DNA from: an uncultured Pelagibacteraceae bacterium
GTDB taxonomy: Bacteria; Pseudomonadota; Alphaproteobacteria; Pelagibacterales; Pelagibacteraceae
DNA length: 64,000 nt
Direction: 5' to 3'
Assembly: GCA_902614975.1 (NCBI GenBank)
Contig: CACMND010000002.1
Span: 1-64,000, forward strand
Under the pieces are notes generated by a model. That model was not told the origin of the DNA. It searched no databases and saw nothing but the letters and a program-made list of their open reading frames with translations. Position numbers and translations under genes: made by a program. Below, piece by piece: positions 28,318-37,294 of the stretch (its first letter is position 1; each line of letters begins with the position of its first letter).

Positions 28318-30537
28318 ATGGAAAAGAAAAAGTTAAAGTTATCAATTTCTGGAGCATCCAAAAAGACTATAAATAGTATTGAACAAGCTAAGTCACAATC
28401 AAAGAACACAGTAGTAATAGAAAAAAGATCACCAAGATTTGGTGGTAAATCAAGTTTTTCTAGGGGGGCAAAATTAACAGATAATAAACCTCAAAATACT
28501 TTTATACCAAAAAAAACAAATTTTTCTAAACATCCGTCTCCAATTACATCTGATTTTGAAAAAAGAAAACTAGCTGAACAAAGAGCAACGAGGAGATTAA
28601 AAGGTGATAATTCGCAAAAAGAAAATAAACTCACTAAATTAGGTGGCAAAAAAAGAGAATTAAAACTTACAGTCTCAAGAGCCTTAAGTGGAGATGACAT
28701 TGGCATGAGATCTAGAAGTTTGGCTTCCCTCAAAAGAGCAAAGCAAAAAGAAAATAGATTATTAAACAAAGAGGAGTCTAAGGAAAATTTTAAGCCAATT
28801 AAAAGAGATATTAATATACCCGAAATTATAACTATTAGAGAATTAGCAAATAGAATGGCTGAACAATCTAGCAGTATAATAAAGCATCTAATGGGTATGG
28901 GTGTAACAGTCACAATAAACCATACAATTGATGCAGATACAGCAGAATATTTAGTTAAAGAATTTGGACATAACCCCGTTAAAGAGGAGAAAGCAGAAGA
29001 AATTTTAGAAAAAATTAAAGAGATAAAAACCCAAAATTTAAAAACTAGAGCCCCTATAGTAACAGTTATGGGTCACGTTGATCATGGTAAAACATCTGTT
29101 TTAGATGTATTAAGAAAAGCCAATGTTGTCTCTGGTGAATTTGGAGGTATTACCCAACATATTGGTGCATATCAGATTACACATAATAAAAATAAAATAA
29201 CTTTTATTGATACCCCGGGACACGCTGCATTTACTGAAATGAGAGCAAGAGGGTCAAAGTTGACTGATATAGTAATTCTTGTTGTAGCAGCCGATGATGG
29301 CGTAAAACCACAAACTGTAGAGTCAATCAAACATGCAAAAGCTGCCAAAGTACCAATTGTTGTTGCAATAAATAAGTGTGATTTGCCAGAGGCTGACCCT
29401 CAAAAAATTAAAAATCAACTTCTAGAATACGAACTAATAGCTGAAGATTTGTCAGGAGATACTTTAATGGTAGAGATTTCTACGAAAACAAATCAAAATT
29501 TAGACAAATTAGTCGAGAGTATTATCTTACAAGCAGAAATTTTAGACTTAAAAACTGATTTTGAGACTGATGCGAAAGGAGTAGTTCTAGAGTCAAAAAT
29601 TGATATAGGCAGAGGACCTATTGCGAATGTAATTGTTACTGCGGGAACTTTAAAAAAGGGTGATTACTTTGTTAGTGGATTAAAATGGGGGAAAGTTAGA
29701 GCCATAATAAATGATCAAGGAAAACAAATCGAAAATGCTGAACCTGCTACACCGATTGAAATATTAGGTATTAATGGTGCAGCAAAATCGGGTGATGATT
29801 TTATTGTATTAAAGAGTGAAAAAGAGGCTAAATCTCTTAGTGATGGAAGAATACAAGAAGCAAAAGATAGTGAAAATCCACTCTCTTTTGTGACCCAAGA
29901 CTCTGCATTCAAAGATACAATTTCTCAAGAGTTAAATATTATAATAAAATCAGATGTTCATGGTTCATCTGAAGCTATAAAAAATGCAATAAATCAAATC
30001 AAAAGTGATGAGGTAAAGCCAAAAATACTTTTATCAGATATAGGCATGGTAACAGAAACTGATGTTACTTTAGCAAAGGCATCTAGTGCTGTAATTATTG
30101 CTTTCAATGTAAAACCTAGCAAAGAAGCTAAAAAAAGAGCTGAACAAGAAAAAATTTCTATATCTAATTTTAATATTATTTATGAAGTTTTGGATTTTAT
30201 TAAAAGTAAAATGTCAGGTTTATTAACACCAGAAGTTGATGAAAAAATTATTGGAACAGCAGAGATATTAGAAATATTTAAGGTATCAAAAGTGGGTAAA
30301 GTTGCAGGTTCAAAGGTAACTGATGGAGAAATCACTCAAGATTCTAATGCAAGAGTTATCAGAGATGGAGCTATAATTTTCAACGGAAAAATTGGCTCAA
30401 TTTTTAGAGAGAAAAATCAGACAAAGCAGGTGTCTGCTGGATTAGAATGCGGAATAACTCTTAAGGATTTTGTCGATTTCCAGAAAAATGACGTAATTGA
30501 AGTATATAATTCTATAATAACAGAGAGAACAATATAA
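28318..30537 (+). CDS. infB: translation initiation factor IF-2
   Basis: 739 residues. A lysine-rich N-terminal region of about 240 residues, shorter than in E. coli, precedes the G domain: [16 protein letters not shown] (G1), [12 protein letters not shown] (G2), [15 protein letters not shown] (G3), [10 protein letters not shown] (G4). The IF2 domains II-IV follow, the last carrying the fMet-tRNA-binding beta barrel. It positions initiator tRNA on the ribosome. It follows nusA by ten bases with no ylxR between, and its stop overlaps the rbfA start. Confidence 0.97.
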   Translation: MEKKKLKLSISGASKKTINSIEQAKSQSKNTVVIEKRSPRFGGKSSFSRGAKLTDNKPQNTFIPKKTNFSKHPSPITSDFEKRKLAEQRATRRLKGDNSQKENKLTKLGGKKRELKLTVSRALSGDDIGMRSRSLASLKRAKQKENRLLNKEESKENFKPIKRDINIPEIITIRELANRMAEQSSSIIKHLMGMGVTVTINHTIDADTAEYLVKEFGHNPVKEEKAEEILEKIKEIKTQNLKTRAPIVTVMGHVDHGKTSVLDVLRKANVVSGEFGGITQHIGAYQITHNKNKITFIDTPGHAAFTEMRARGSKLTDIVILVVAADDGVKPQTVESIKHAKAAKVPIVVAINKCDLPEADPQKIKNQLLEYELIAEDLSGDTLMVEISTKTNQNLDKLVESIILQAEILDLKTDFETDAKGVVLESKIDIGRGPIANVIVTAGTLKKGDYFVSGLKWGKVRAIINDQGKQIENAEPATPIEILGINGAAKSGDDFIVLKSEKEAKSLSDGRIQEAKDSENPLSFVTQDSAFKDTISQELNIIIKSDVHGSSEAIKNAINQIKSDEVKPKILLSDIGMVTETDVTLAKASSAVIIAFNVKPSKEAKKRAEQEKISISNFNIIYEVLDFIKSKMSGLLTPEVDEKIIGTAEILEIFKVSKVGKVAGSKVTDGEITQDSNARVIRDGAIIFNGKIGSIFREKNQTKQVSAGLECGITLKDFVDFQKNDVIEVYNSIITERTI

Positions 30538-30902
30538 TGAATAGCTTAGGAAAACCAGTTACCCAAAGGCAGTTAAGAGTTGGTGAAATGATTAAGCAAG
30601 CTTTAGGGATGTTATTTATTAGAGATGAAGCAAAACTACCAAATTTGTCTACAAAAGAAATAACTGTGACTGAAGTTAGAATGTCTCCAGATTTAAAGAC
30701 AGCAAAAATTTTTGTAATGCCTTTAGGCGGAAAAAACGCTGAAGAAGTCGTTGCTAAATTAAAGGAATTTTCATTTGTAATAAGAAAAGTCTTATCAAAA
30801 AAAATAGTAATGAAATTTTTACCAAAACTATTTTTTGTAAAAGATGATTCATTCGATTACGCAGAAAAAATTGAAAATTTAATAAAACAAACAAATAAAT
30901 AA
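30537..30902 (+). CDS. rbfA: ribosome-binding factor A
   Basis: 121 residues of the RbfA KH-like fold: RQLRVGEMIKQALGMLF at the N-terminus, ITVTEVRMSPDLKTAKIFVMPLG in the middle and LPKLFFVKDDSFDYAEKIENL at the end. It assists late 30S maturation around the 16S 5' helix. It overlaps infB by one base; truB, usual between rbfA and rpsO, is not present, and rpsO begins ten bases later. Confidence 0.93.
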   Translation: MNSLGKPVTQRQLRVGEMIKQALGMLFIRDEAKLPNLSTKEITVTEVRMSPDLKTAKIFVMPLGGKNAEEVVAKLKEFSFVIRKVLSKKIVMKFLPKLFFVKDDSFDYAEKIENLIKQTNK

Positions 30903-30911
30903 GGAAAAAAA

Positions 30912-31160
30912 ATGACAAATAAAGCAAAAGAGCTGGCAATCCATGACAAGGATACAGGTTCTTCAGAAGTTCAAGTTGCTCAATTAACTGATAAAATTGA
31001 GAACTTATCTAAACATATTAAACAGTTCAAAAAAGACAAACATTCATCTGTTGGACTTTTAAGAGCAGTAAATAAGAGAAAAAAATTGTTAGACTATTTA
31101 AAGAAAAATAAAATAGACTCTTACAAAGAAGTAATATCAAAATTAAATTTAAGGAAATAA
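30912..31160 (+). CDS. rpsO: 30S ribosomal protein S15
   Basis: 82 residues, slightly shorter than the usual 89 because the first N-terminal turn is trimmed. KDTGSSEVQVAQLTDKI and HSSVGLLRAVNKRKKLLDYL are the family hallmarks. It binds the central domain of 16S rRNA early in 30S assembly. The gene has a GGAAAAAA leader and stops directly before the pnp ATG. S15 commonly represses its own translation; no clear operator fold is visible in the ten-base leader. Confidence 0.97.
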   Translation: MTNKAKELAIHDKDTGSSEVQVAQLTDKIENLSKHIKQFKKDKHSSVGLLRAVNKRKKLLDYLKKNKIDSYKEVISKLNLRK

Positions 31161-33233
31161 ATGTTTAAAGTTGTAAAGAAAGAAATAGAAATAGCAGGAA
31201 AAAAAATTAGTTTAGAAACGGGAAAAATAGCAAGGCAAGCAGATGGAGCAATTATAGCTCAGTGCGGTGAAACTGTAGTTTTAGCAACTGCAGTTGGAGC
31301 TAAAAAAGTTAATCCAGATATGGATTACTTTCCATTGTCAGTAAATTATCAAGAAAAATATTATGCAGCGGGTAAAATCCCAGGCGGGTATTTTAAAAGA
31401 GAAGCAAGACCAACAGATAGTGAGACATTAATTTCAAGATTAATTGATAGACCTATCAGACCACTTTTCCCAGATGAATTTAAAAACGAAGTTCAGGTAC
31501 TACCAACAGTGATATCTTATGATAAAGAAAATGAAGCAGATATTTTATCGATAATTGCTTCATCAGCAGCTTTGGCAATTTCAGGAATGCCATTTTTGGG
31601 TCCTGTCGGAGCTTCTAGAGTTGGCTTTATTAAAGGAAAATATGTACTTAATCCAACTAAAGCAGAACTCAAAGATTCAAAACTTGATCTTGTAGTAGCT
31701 GGAACAAAAGATGCTGTTTTAATGGTTGAGTCCGAGGCGAGTGGTTTAACGGAAGAGGAAATGTTAAATGCTGTTAAGTTTGGCCATGAAGGATTTGTTC
31801 CAATTATTGAGATGATAGAGGAACTAGCTAAAGAATGCAAAAAACCTGATTGGGAAGTTGAGAAAAAAGATCTTTCAGAAGTAAAAAATAAATTGGAAAG
31901 CGAATTTACAGAAGAGCTTAAAAAAGCATTTTCAATAAAAGATAAACAGGAGAGATCAAATTTAATTTCAGAGATAACTGATAAAGCAAAGAAGTTATAT
32001 GAAGAAGACGAAAATTATACAGATCTTGATGTAAATTCTGAACTTAAAAATTTAGAAAAAAGAATCGTAAGAACAGATATTCTTAAAAATAAAAATAGAA
32101 TTGATGGTAGAGGTCTTGCAGATGTTAGGCCAATTATGTGTGAAGTTGGAATTCTTCCAAGAGTCCATGGTTCTGCTTTGTTCACAAGGGGAGAAACACA
32201 GGCAATAGTTACAACTACACTTGGTACATCTGATGATGAGCAAAAAATAGAGAGTCTTGAAGGATTACAAAAAGAAAGATTTATGCTTCATTATAATTTT
32301 CCGCCTTTCTCTGTTGGAGAAACTGGTAGAATAGGTACAGGTAGAAGAGAAATAGGTCATGGAAAATTAGCTTGGAGAGCAATAAATTCTTCTTTACCTT
32401 CTAAGGAGAGCTTTCCCTACACATTTAGGATCGTATCAGAGATAACTGAGTCAAATGGTTCATCATCAATGGCAACTGTTTGTGGTTCATCTTTAGCTTT
32501 AATGGATGCAGGTGTTCCAATTAAAGAACCAGTTGCTGGTATTGCAATGGGATTAATTAAAGAAGGAGATGAATTTAGCGTTCTTTCAGATATTCTTGGA
32601 GATGAAGATCACCTAGGTGATATGGACTTTAAAGTCGCTGGAACTAAAGACGGAATAACATCTCTCCAAATGGATATTAAAATCACAGGAATAACATTTG
32701 AAATTATGGAGCAGGCTTTAAAACAGGCAAAAGATGGAAGAATTCACATATTAGGTGAAATGAACAAAGCTTTATCCAAATCAAGAGAAGATGTAGGAAA
32801 ACATACACCTAAAATGGAAAAAATAACTGTAGATAAGAAGGATATTGCTACAGTCATTGGAAAAGGTGGAGCAACTATAAGAGAAATAGTAGAGGTATCC
32901 GGTGCAAAAGTTGACATCAATGACGAAGGTGAAGTTACAGTAGCTGCTCCAGACGAGGAATCTAGAAATAAAGCTATGCAGATGATAAAAGATTTAACTG
33001 CTAAAGCTGAACTCAATAAAATTTATAACGGTAAAGTAATGAAAATTATGGAGTTTGGTGCATTTGTTAATTTCCTAGGAAAACAAGATGGCCTTGTTCA
33101 CATATCAGAGCTTGCTGATAAGAGAGTCGGTAAGGTAACTGATGTAGTAAAAGAAGGTGATGAAGTTAAAGTTAAGGTAATCGGCTTTGATAGAGGAAAA
33201 GTTAAGTTATCAATTAAACAAGCTGCAATATAA
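31161..33233 (+). CDS. pnp: polyribonucleotide nucleotidyltransferase (PNPase)
   Basis: 690 residues. Two RNase PH domains flank an all-alpha linker; [22 protein letters not shown] and [21 protein letters not shown] mark the active second domain, and [15 protein letters not shown] holds the metal-binding acidic residues. A KH domain ([15 protein letters not shown]) and an S1 domain ([15 protein letters not shown]) finish the protein. It degrades RNA 3' to 5' using phosphate. It is immediately downstream of rpsO, as in most proteobacteria. Confidence 0.98.
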   Translation: MFKVVKKEIEIAGKKISLETGKIARQADGAIIAQCGETVVLATAVGAKKVNPDMDYFPLSVNYQEKYYAAGKIPGGYFKREARPTDSETLISRLIDRPIRPLFPDEFKNEVQVLPTVISYDKENEADILSIIASSAALAISGMPFLGPVGASRVGFIKGKYVLNPTKAELKDSKLDLVVAGTKDAVLMVESEASGLTEEEMLNAVKFGHEGFVPIIEMIEELAKECKKPDWEVEKKDLSEVKNKLESEFTEELKKAFSIKDKQERSNLISEITDKAKKLYEEDENYTDLDVNSELKNLEKRIVRTDILKNKNRIDGRGLADVRPIMCEVGILPRVHGSALFTRGETQAIVTTTLGTSDDEQKIESLEGLQKERFMLHYNFPPFSVGETGRIGTGRREIGHGKLAWRAINSSLPSKESFPYTFRIVSEITESNGSSSMATVCGSSLALMDAGVPIKEPVAGIAMGLIKEGDEFSVLSDILGDEDHLGDMDFKVAGTKDGITSLQMDIKITGITFEIMEQALKQAKDGRIHILGEMNKALSKSREDVGKHTPKMEKITVDKKDIATVIGKGGATIREIVEVSGAKVDINDEGEVTVAAPDEESRNKAMQMIKDLTAKAELNKIYNGKVMKIMEFGAFVNFLGKQDGLVHISELADKRVGKVTDVVKEGDEVKVKVIGFDRGKVKLSIKQAAI

Positions 33234-33248
33234 ATTTATAGGAGAACT

Positions 33249-33611
33249 ATGAGGAAATTTGATGATTTGATGAGTGTGAGTAATGAGATAGAAAATATCA
33301 GTGCTAGTGATGCAAAAGAAAAACTAAATGACCCAAATGTTCAATTTATTGATGTTAGAGACAAAGAAAGCTTTTCAAAAGGAACAATTGGTAATGCAAT
33401 TCACTTGGATAGAGGCTTATTAGAATTTTATTTAGCAGAAGGCAGTCCTTTAGAAAATGATATGTTCAAAAATAATCCTGATAAAGAATATGTCGTTTTT
33501 TGTGGTGTTGGTGGACAAGGAACATTAGCAACCAAAACCATGCAAGACATGGGGGTTAAAAATGTTAAAAATATCACTGGTGGAATGAAAGAGTGGGAAA
33601 AAATCAAATAG
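33249..33611 (+). CDS. rhodanese-domain protein
   Basis: 120 residues, one rhodanese domain. VQFIDVRDKESFSKGTIGNAI is the CH2A block and YVVFCGVGGQG holds the active-site C85 with a six-residue loop (CGVGGQ), the size seen in sulphur-transfer rhodaneses. There is no signal peptide, so it is cytoplasmic. A GGAG Shine-Dalgarno lies seven bases upstream. It follows pnp by 15 bases and may share its message. Confidence 0.85.
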   Translation: MRKFDDLMSVSNEIENISASDAKEKLNDPNVQFIDVRDKESFSKGTIGNAIHLDRGLLEFYLAEGSPLENDMFKNNPDKEYVVFCGVGGQGTLATKTMQDMGVKNVKNITGGMKEWEKIK

Positions 33612-33639
33612 AAAATAATTCTAATAAATTTTAATAAAA

Positions 33640-33791
33640 TGAAGCTTTTAAAGAACTTTAAGATAGAACGACAGAAAAATAAATTTGGAAGGTATTTATT
33701 ACTTGGTAGTTTTGCATTTTTTTTTATTAAAGGTTTAATTTGGTTAAGTATTTTTATAGCTGTTGGTTTAGGTATAACTAATATTTTTTAA
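33640..33791 (+). other. possible small membrane protein with a broken reading frame
   Basis: An ATG at 33640 reads MKLLKNFR then stops. The next frame, 33663-33791, reads IERQKNKFGRYLLLGSF and continues as one strongly hydrophobic helix ending GLGITNIF before a stop. Inserting one base near 33660 would join them into a 50-residue single-span membrane protein. The second part has no ATG, GTG or TTG start of its own and begins directly after an in-frame stop. It could be a decayed small gene, a sequencing or assembly error in an A/T run, or chance. Confidence 0.3.
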
Positions 33792-34177
33792 ATTAAGATA
33801 ATTACTAACAAAATCATTTGCACAAAATTTATCACTACAGAAATAAAGTGTGACTGTTTAAATCTTTTATCCTGCTTTTCATCTCTGAACTTATTAATCA
33901 GTGGCATTAGTACAAAATTTGATACAGCAAATAATATCGCAACACTTAAAATTAAATAAAAATCTAAGGAAAAAATTTTTAGAATTATAAATAAAATTAA
34001 AACTAAAGCACTAATAGCTAAATTAACAGTATAGTAATAAGGAAATATTTTTCTTATAAATTTCCTAGCATTTTCTTCATTTAATGCAGTGAAAGTAACA
34101 GGCGCTACGACAAAAGAAAAGAAGAGCATAATTCCCAATATAATACTTGTTAGATAAATACTAATTTGTTGCATCAT
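33788..34177 (-). CDS. DUF4149-like integral membrane protein
   Basis: 129 residues with four hydrophobic segments. The first contains the polar block FSFVVAPVTFTAL, and the region ENARKFIRKIFPYYYTVNLA resembles DUF4149/TMEM205-type proteins. Function is unknown; relatives are small inner-membrane proteins. It follows fabI on the same strand with a 24-base gap containing a short repeated ATTTAACTAA. Its end overlaps the broken small-protein frame on the other strand. Confidence 0.7.
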   Translation of the reverse strand: MMQQISIYLTSIILGIMLFFSFVVAPVTFTALNEENARKFIRKIFPYYYTVNLAISALVLILFIILKIFSLDFYLILSVAILFAVSNFVLMPLINKFRDEKQDKRFKQSHFISVVINFVQMILLVIILI

Positions 34178-34201
34178 AATTTAACTAAATTTAACTAAAT
34201 C

Positions 34202-34987
34202 TCAGTTGATGTTCTTAGGATCTGGCATTCCAACTTTATTGTAACCAGCATCTACATAGTGAATTTCGCCAGTAACACCACCAGCCATATCACTTAAAAG
34301 ATATAATGCTGAATTTCCGACATCAAGATTATCTACATTTCTTTTCAAAAATGAATGATCGGCATTCCACTTGTAAAGAAATTTAGCATCCCCAATAGCA
34401 GAAGCAGCTAGAGTTTTAATTGGTCCCGCACTTATTGCATTAACTCTAATATTCTTTACTCCTAGATCCCTTGCAAGATATTTAACACTAGATTCTAGTG
34501 CAGCTTTACATACTCCCATTACATTATAATTAGGTATGGCTTTATTTGCCTCATAACTCAAAGTAATCATACTACCACCTGGTTTCATTATTTTAGATGC
34601 TTCTCTAGCAACTTCAGTAAATGAAAAACAAGATATTAACATACTTCTTAAAAAATTTTCTCTAGTTGTATTTAAATATTCTCCTGATAACTCAGACTTA
34701 TCTGAAAATGCAATTGCATGCACAACAAAATCAATTTCTCCCCATTGACTTTTTACATCTTCAAAAAGTTTTACAACTTCTTCTTTTTTTTCTACATCAC
34801 AGCTAAATGTTACATTTGAATTAAGTTTTCCCGCAAGTGGAACAACTCTTTTTTTTAAAGCATCACCTAAATATGTAAAAGCTAACTCTGCCCCAGCCTC
34901 TGCTAGTTTTTGAGATATACCCCATGCAATTGATCTCTCATTGGCAACGCCCATGATAAGACCTTTTTTTCCCTTCATTAAACTCAT
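34202..34987 (-). CDS. fabI: enoyl-[acyl-carrier-protein] reductase (NADH)
   Basis: 261 residues from the chosen ATG, which gives MSLMKGKKGLIMGVANERS, the usual alphaproteobacterial FabI beginning. An ATG six codons earlier would overlap fabB. The SDR active site is present: YEANKAIPNYNVMGVCKAALE contains the Tyr and Lys of the Y-x6-K FabI pattern, and VNAISAGPIKTLAASAI follows. It catalyses the last reduction of each fatty acid elongation round. The order fabA-fabB-fabI next to irr is conserved in alphaproteobacteria. Confidence 0.96.
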   Translation of the reverse strand: MSLMKGKKGLIMGVANERSIAWGISQKLAEAGAELAFTYLGDALKKRVVPLAGKLNSNVTFSCDVEKKEEVVKLFEDVKSQWGEIDFVVHAIAFSDKSELSGEYLNTTRENFLRSMLISCFSFTEVAREASKIMKPGGSMITLSYEANKAIPNYNVMGVCKAALESSVKYLARDLGVKNIRVNAISAGPIKTLAASAIGDAKFLYKWNADHSFLKRNVDNLDVGNSALYLLSDMAGGVTGEIHYVDAGYNKVGMPDPKNIN

Positions 34988-34991
34988 AGAT

Positions 34992-36203
34992 TTAAACTTT
35001 CTCAAAAACTAATGTTGCATTAGTTCCACCAAAACCAAAGCTGTTAGACATAATTGCACTTAAATTTACGTCTTTTTCAACTTGTGTAACAATCGGATAG
35101 TTTTTTGCTTCGTCATCCATTTCTGAAATATTTGCTGAAGCAGAAATAAAATTGTTTTTCATCATTATCAAACTATAAATTGCTTCGTGAACTGAAGTTG
35201 CACCTAATGAATGACCTGACAAAGATTTTGTAGAACTTATCTTAGGTTTATAGTCTGGGAAAGCCTCTCCAACTGCTTTTAATTCTGTAATATCTCCTAC
35301 AGGTGTTGATGTCCCGTGGGTATTAATATAGTCAATTTTATTTTTTGAAGTTGCTAGAGCCATTTTCATACATCTCACCGCTCCCTCACCAGATGGTGCA
35401 ACCATATCATAGCCATCAGATGTTGCTCCGTATCCGGTTAATTCTGCGTATATTTTAGCACCTCTTGCTTTTGCATGTTCGTATTCTTCTAAAACAAGAA
35501 CTCCACCTCCACCAGCAATCACAAAACCATCTCTTGTTTTATCATATGGTCTTGAAGCTTTTTCAGGGGTATCGTTATATTTTGATGATAGTGCAGTCAT
35601 TGCATCAAACATTGCAGTCATAGCAAAGTGAACCTCATCACTACCACCAGCAAAAATAATATTTTGTTTTCCTAATTGAATAAGTTCCATTGCATTACCA
35701 ATACAATGACCACTCGTTGCACAAGCAGAACTTATTGTATAATTAGTGCCTTTTATTTTAAATGGAACTGCTAAAGTGGCAGAAGCAGTACTTGCCATTG
35801 TTCTTGGAACTATAAATGGACCCATCTTTTTTGGATTTTTTTCTCTAGTCTTATCTGATGCTAATATTACATTTTCAATTGATGGTCCTCCTGATCCCAT
35901 TACCATCCCAGTTGAAATATTACTAACTTCATTTTCCTCTAATCCAGAGTCTTTAACTGCCTCACTCATAGCAACATAATTATATGCTGATCCAGCACCC
36001 ATAAATCGAATAACTTTTCTATCAATGTAATCCTCTAACTTGATATTAGGTTTACCATGAACATGACTCTTTAAATTATGTTCTTTGTATTCCTCAGAAA
36101 ATGTTATTCCTGATTTTGTATTAACTAACGATTGATAAACTTCATCTTGATTATTTCCTAAACATGAAACCACACCAAGTCCTGTTACAACTACTCTTTT
36201 CAT
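34992..36203 (-). CDS. fabB: beta-ketoacyl-ACP synthase I
   Basis: 403 residues. The condensing-enzyme triad is visible: nucleophile Cys in [16 protein letters not shown], and the two histidines in [11 protein letters not shown] and [30 protein letters not shown] opens the protein and [15 protein letters not shown] closes it. Pairing with fabA indicates a FabB-type role in elongating the cis-3-decenoyl chain towards unsaturated fatty acids. It overlaps the fabA stop by one base. Confidence 0.96.
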   Translation of the reverse strand: MKRVVVTGLGVVSCLGNNQDEVYQSLVNTKSGITFSEEYKEHNLKSHVHGKPNIKLEDYIDRKVIRFMGAGSAYNYVAMSEAVKDSGLEENEVSNISTGMVMGSGGPSIENVILASDKTREKNPKKMGPFIVPRTMASTASATLAVPFKIKGTNYTISSACATSGHCIGNAMELIQLGKQNIIFAGGSDEVHFAMTAMFDAMTALSSKYNDTPEKASRPYDKTRDGFVIAGGGGVLVLEEYEHAKARGAKIYAELTGYGATSDGYDMVAPSGEGAVRCMKMALATSKNKIDYINTHGTSTPVGDITELKAVGEAFPDYKPKISSTKSLSGHSLGATSVHEAIYSLIMMKNNFISASANISEMDDEAKNYPIVTQVEKDVNLSAIMSNSFGFGGTNATLVFEKV

Positions 36204-36703
36204 TATTTAAATAATCCTACCTTAAGATTTTCTGCACTATAAATCTTTTTTCCATCAGCAAGCAATATTCCATTTGCAAGACCTACAGTTGTTTCTCCTT
36301 TAATAAGAATTCTTTTCATATCTATTTCATATGTTGCCATTTTGACATTTTTAAGAACTTCCCCAGTGAATTTTACAGTGCTTACACCTAATGCTCTACC
36401 TCTTCCTGGATTTCCCAACCAACCAAGAAAAAAGCCAACTAGCTGCCACATAGCATCTAAACCAAGACAACCAGGCATAACTGGATCCTCTCTAAAATGA
36501 CAATCAAAGAACCATAAATTATCTTTAATATCAAGTTCGGCTTTCATGGAGCCTTTTTTATAAAAACCTTGATTCTCAGTAATTTCTGTAATTCTATCAA
36601 ACATTAACATGGGTGGAGATGGCAATTTTGCATTCCCTGGACCAAATAATTTGCCGTTAGCACAATCGATAAGTTCGTCGTAATTAAAGGAACTTTTTTT
36701 CAT
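36203..36703 (-). CDS. fabA: 3-hydroxydecanoyl-ACP dehydratase/isomerase
   Basis: 166 residues. The active-site histidine is in [22 protein letters not shown], with the catalytic aspartate in [22 protein letters not shown] and [17 protein letters not shown] are also conserved. FabA dehydrates and isomerises the C10 intermediate, the anaerobic entry into unsaturated fatty acids. It leads the fabA-fabB-fabI set and is divergent from irr with a 74-base gap. Confidence 0.96.
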   Translation of the reverse strand: MKKSSFNYDELIDCANGKLFGPGNAKLPSPPMLMFDRITEITENQGFYKKGSMKAELDIKDNLWFFDCHFREDPVMPGCLGLDAMWQLVGFFLGWLGNPGRGRALGVSTVKFTGEVLKNVKMATYEIDMKRILIKGETTVGLANGILLADGKKIYSAENLKVGLFK

Positions 36704-36755
36704 AATTTTTGTAATCTTATTACTTGATTTAGGTACATTATAATATAGAAATAGT

Positions 36756-36770
36756 TTAGAATAGTTTTAA
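36756..36770. promoter_or_regulatory. Irr-box-like palindrome before irr
   Basis: TTAGAATAGTTTTAA is a 15-base imperfect palindrome that matches the alphaproteobacterial Irr (ICE) element pattern and the two boxes at katG in 12 or 13 of 15 positions. It lies eight bases before the irr ATG and just downstream of a TATAAT (36739-36744), a position suited to autorepression and possibly to control of fabA on the other strand. Confidence 0.5.
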
Positions 36771-36777
36771 ATTGCTT

Positions 36778-37188
36778 ATGACTAGTAAACAAGAATTTAT
36801 CGAAAAACTAAGAAACTCTAGCTTAAGACCAACTAAACAAAGAATAAATATATGTGAGGTTTTATTCAATAGAGACAAAACTTTCCATTTCACAATAAAC
36901 GACTTGTTCAATCTAATTAAAGATAAAACGGGTGAAAAAGTTTCTTTAGCAACTGTTTACAATACAGTCGATGCATTTCTTAAAAAAGGATATCTAAAAG
37001 AGATACCAATTAATTCTAATCAAACTTACTTTGATACAAATGTCACAGATCATCACCATTTCTTCGATGTTAAAGAAGAAAAGCTTATTGACATTAAAAA
37101 TGAGGATGTGGGACCGATAGAGATTCAAAAATCTATACCTGGAAAAAAAATTAAATCAGTAGAAGTTTTAGTAAAATTAGAAGACTAG
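36778..37188 (+). CDS. irr: Fur-family transcriptional regulator, Irr type
   Basis: 136 residues from the ATG; a TTG two codons upstream is also open. The winged helix runs through LRPTKQRINICEVLF and VSLATVYNTVDAFLKKGYL. The regulatory domain has VTDHHHFFDVKEEKLIDI with three consecutive histidines (92-94), the hallmark of Irr, where they bind haem. There are no CxxC zinc pairs. Irr controls haem and iron genes and is removed when haem is plentiful or peroxide is present. Its place divergent from fabA-fabB-fabI is the conserved alphaproteobacterial location. Its probable local target is the katG gene that follows. Confidence 0.88.
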   Translation: MTSKQEFIEKLRNSSLRPTKQRINICEVLFNRDKTFHFTINDLFNLIKDKTGEKVSLATVYNTVDAFLKKGYLKEIPINSNQTYFDTNVTDHHHFFDVKEEKLIDIKNEDVGPIEIQKSIPGKKIKSVEVLVKLED

Positions 37189-37222
37189 GTTTCCGAAATT
37201 ACATCATAAATATTCTGACTTA

Positions 37223-37250
37223 TTGACAATCTTCTTTAGAATAATTATAA
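37223..37250 (+). promoter_or_regulatory. katG promoter (-35 TTGACA, -10 TTATAA)
   Basis: TTGACA at 37223-37228 and TTATAA at 37245-37250 are separated by 16 bases, a near-consensus sigma-70 promoter in a gap of about 100 bases. The -10 hexamer lies within the first Irr-type palindrome and the second palindrome covers the probable transcription start. Confidence 0.6.
37236..37250. promoter_or_regulatory. Irr-box-like operator 1 of katG
   Basis: TTAGAATAATTATAA: a palindrome with a single mismatched pair, similar to the Irr element (TTTAGAA-n3-TTCTAAA). It overlaps the -10 region, the classic position for repression. Confidence 0.6.
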
Positions 37251-37258
37251 ACAACGAA

Positions 37259-37273
37259 TTAGAATAATTATAA
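37259..37273. promoter_or_regulatory. Irr-box-like operator 2 of katG
   Basis: An exact second copy of TTAGAATAATTATAA, starting 23 bases after the first, about two turns of the helix, so both would face the same side of the DNA. It lies between the -10 and the GGAG Shine-Dalgarno at 37281. Confidence 0.6.
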
Positions 37274-37294
37274 TATTAAAGGAGATATATAATA

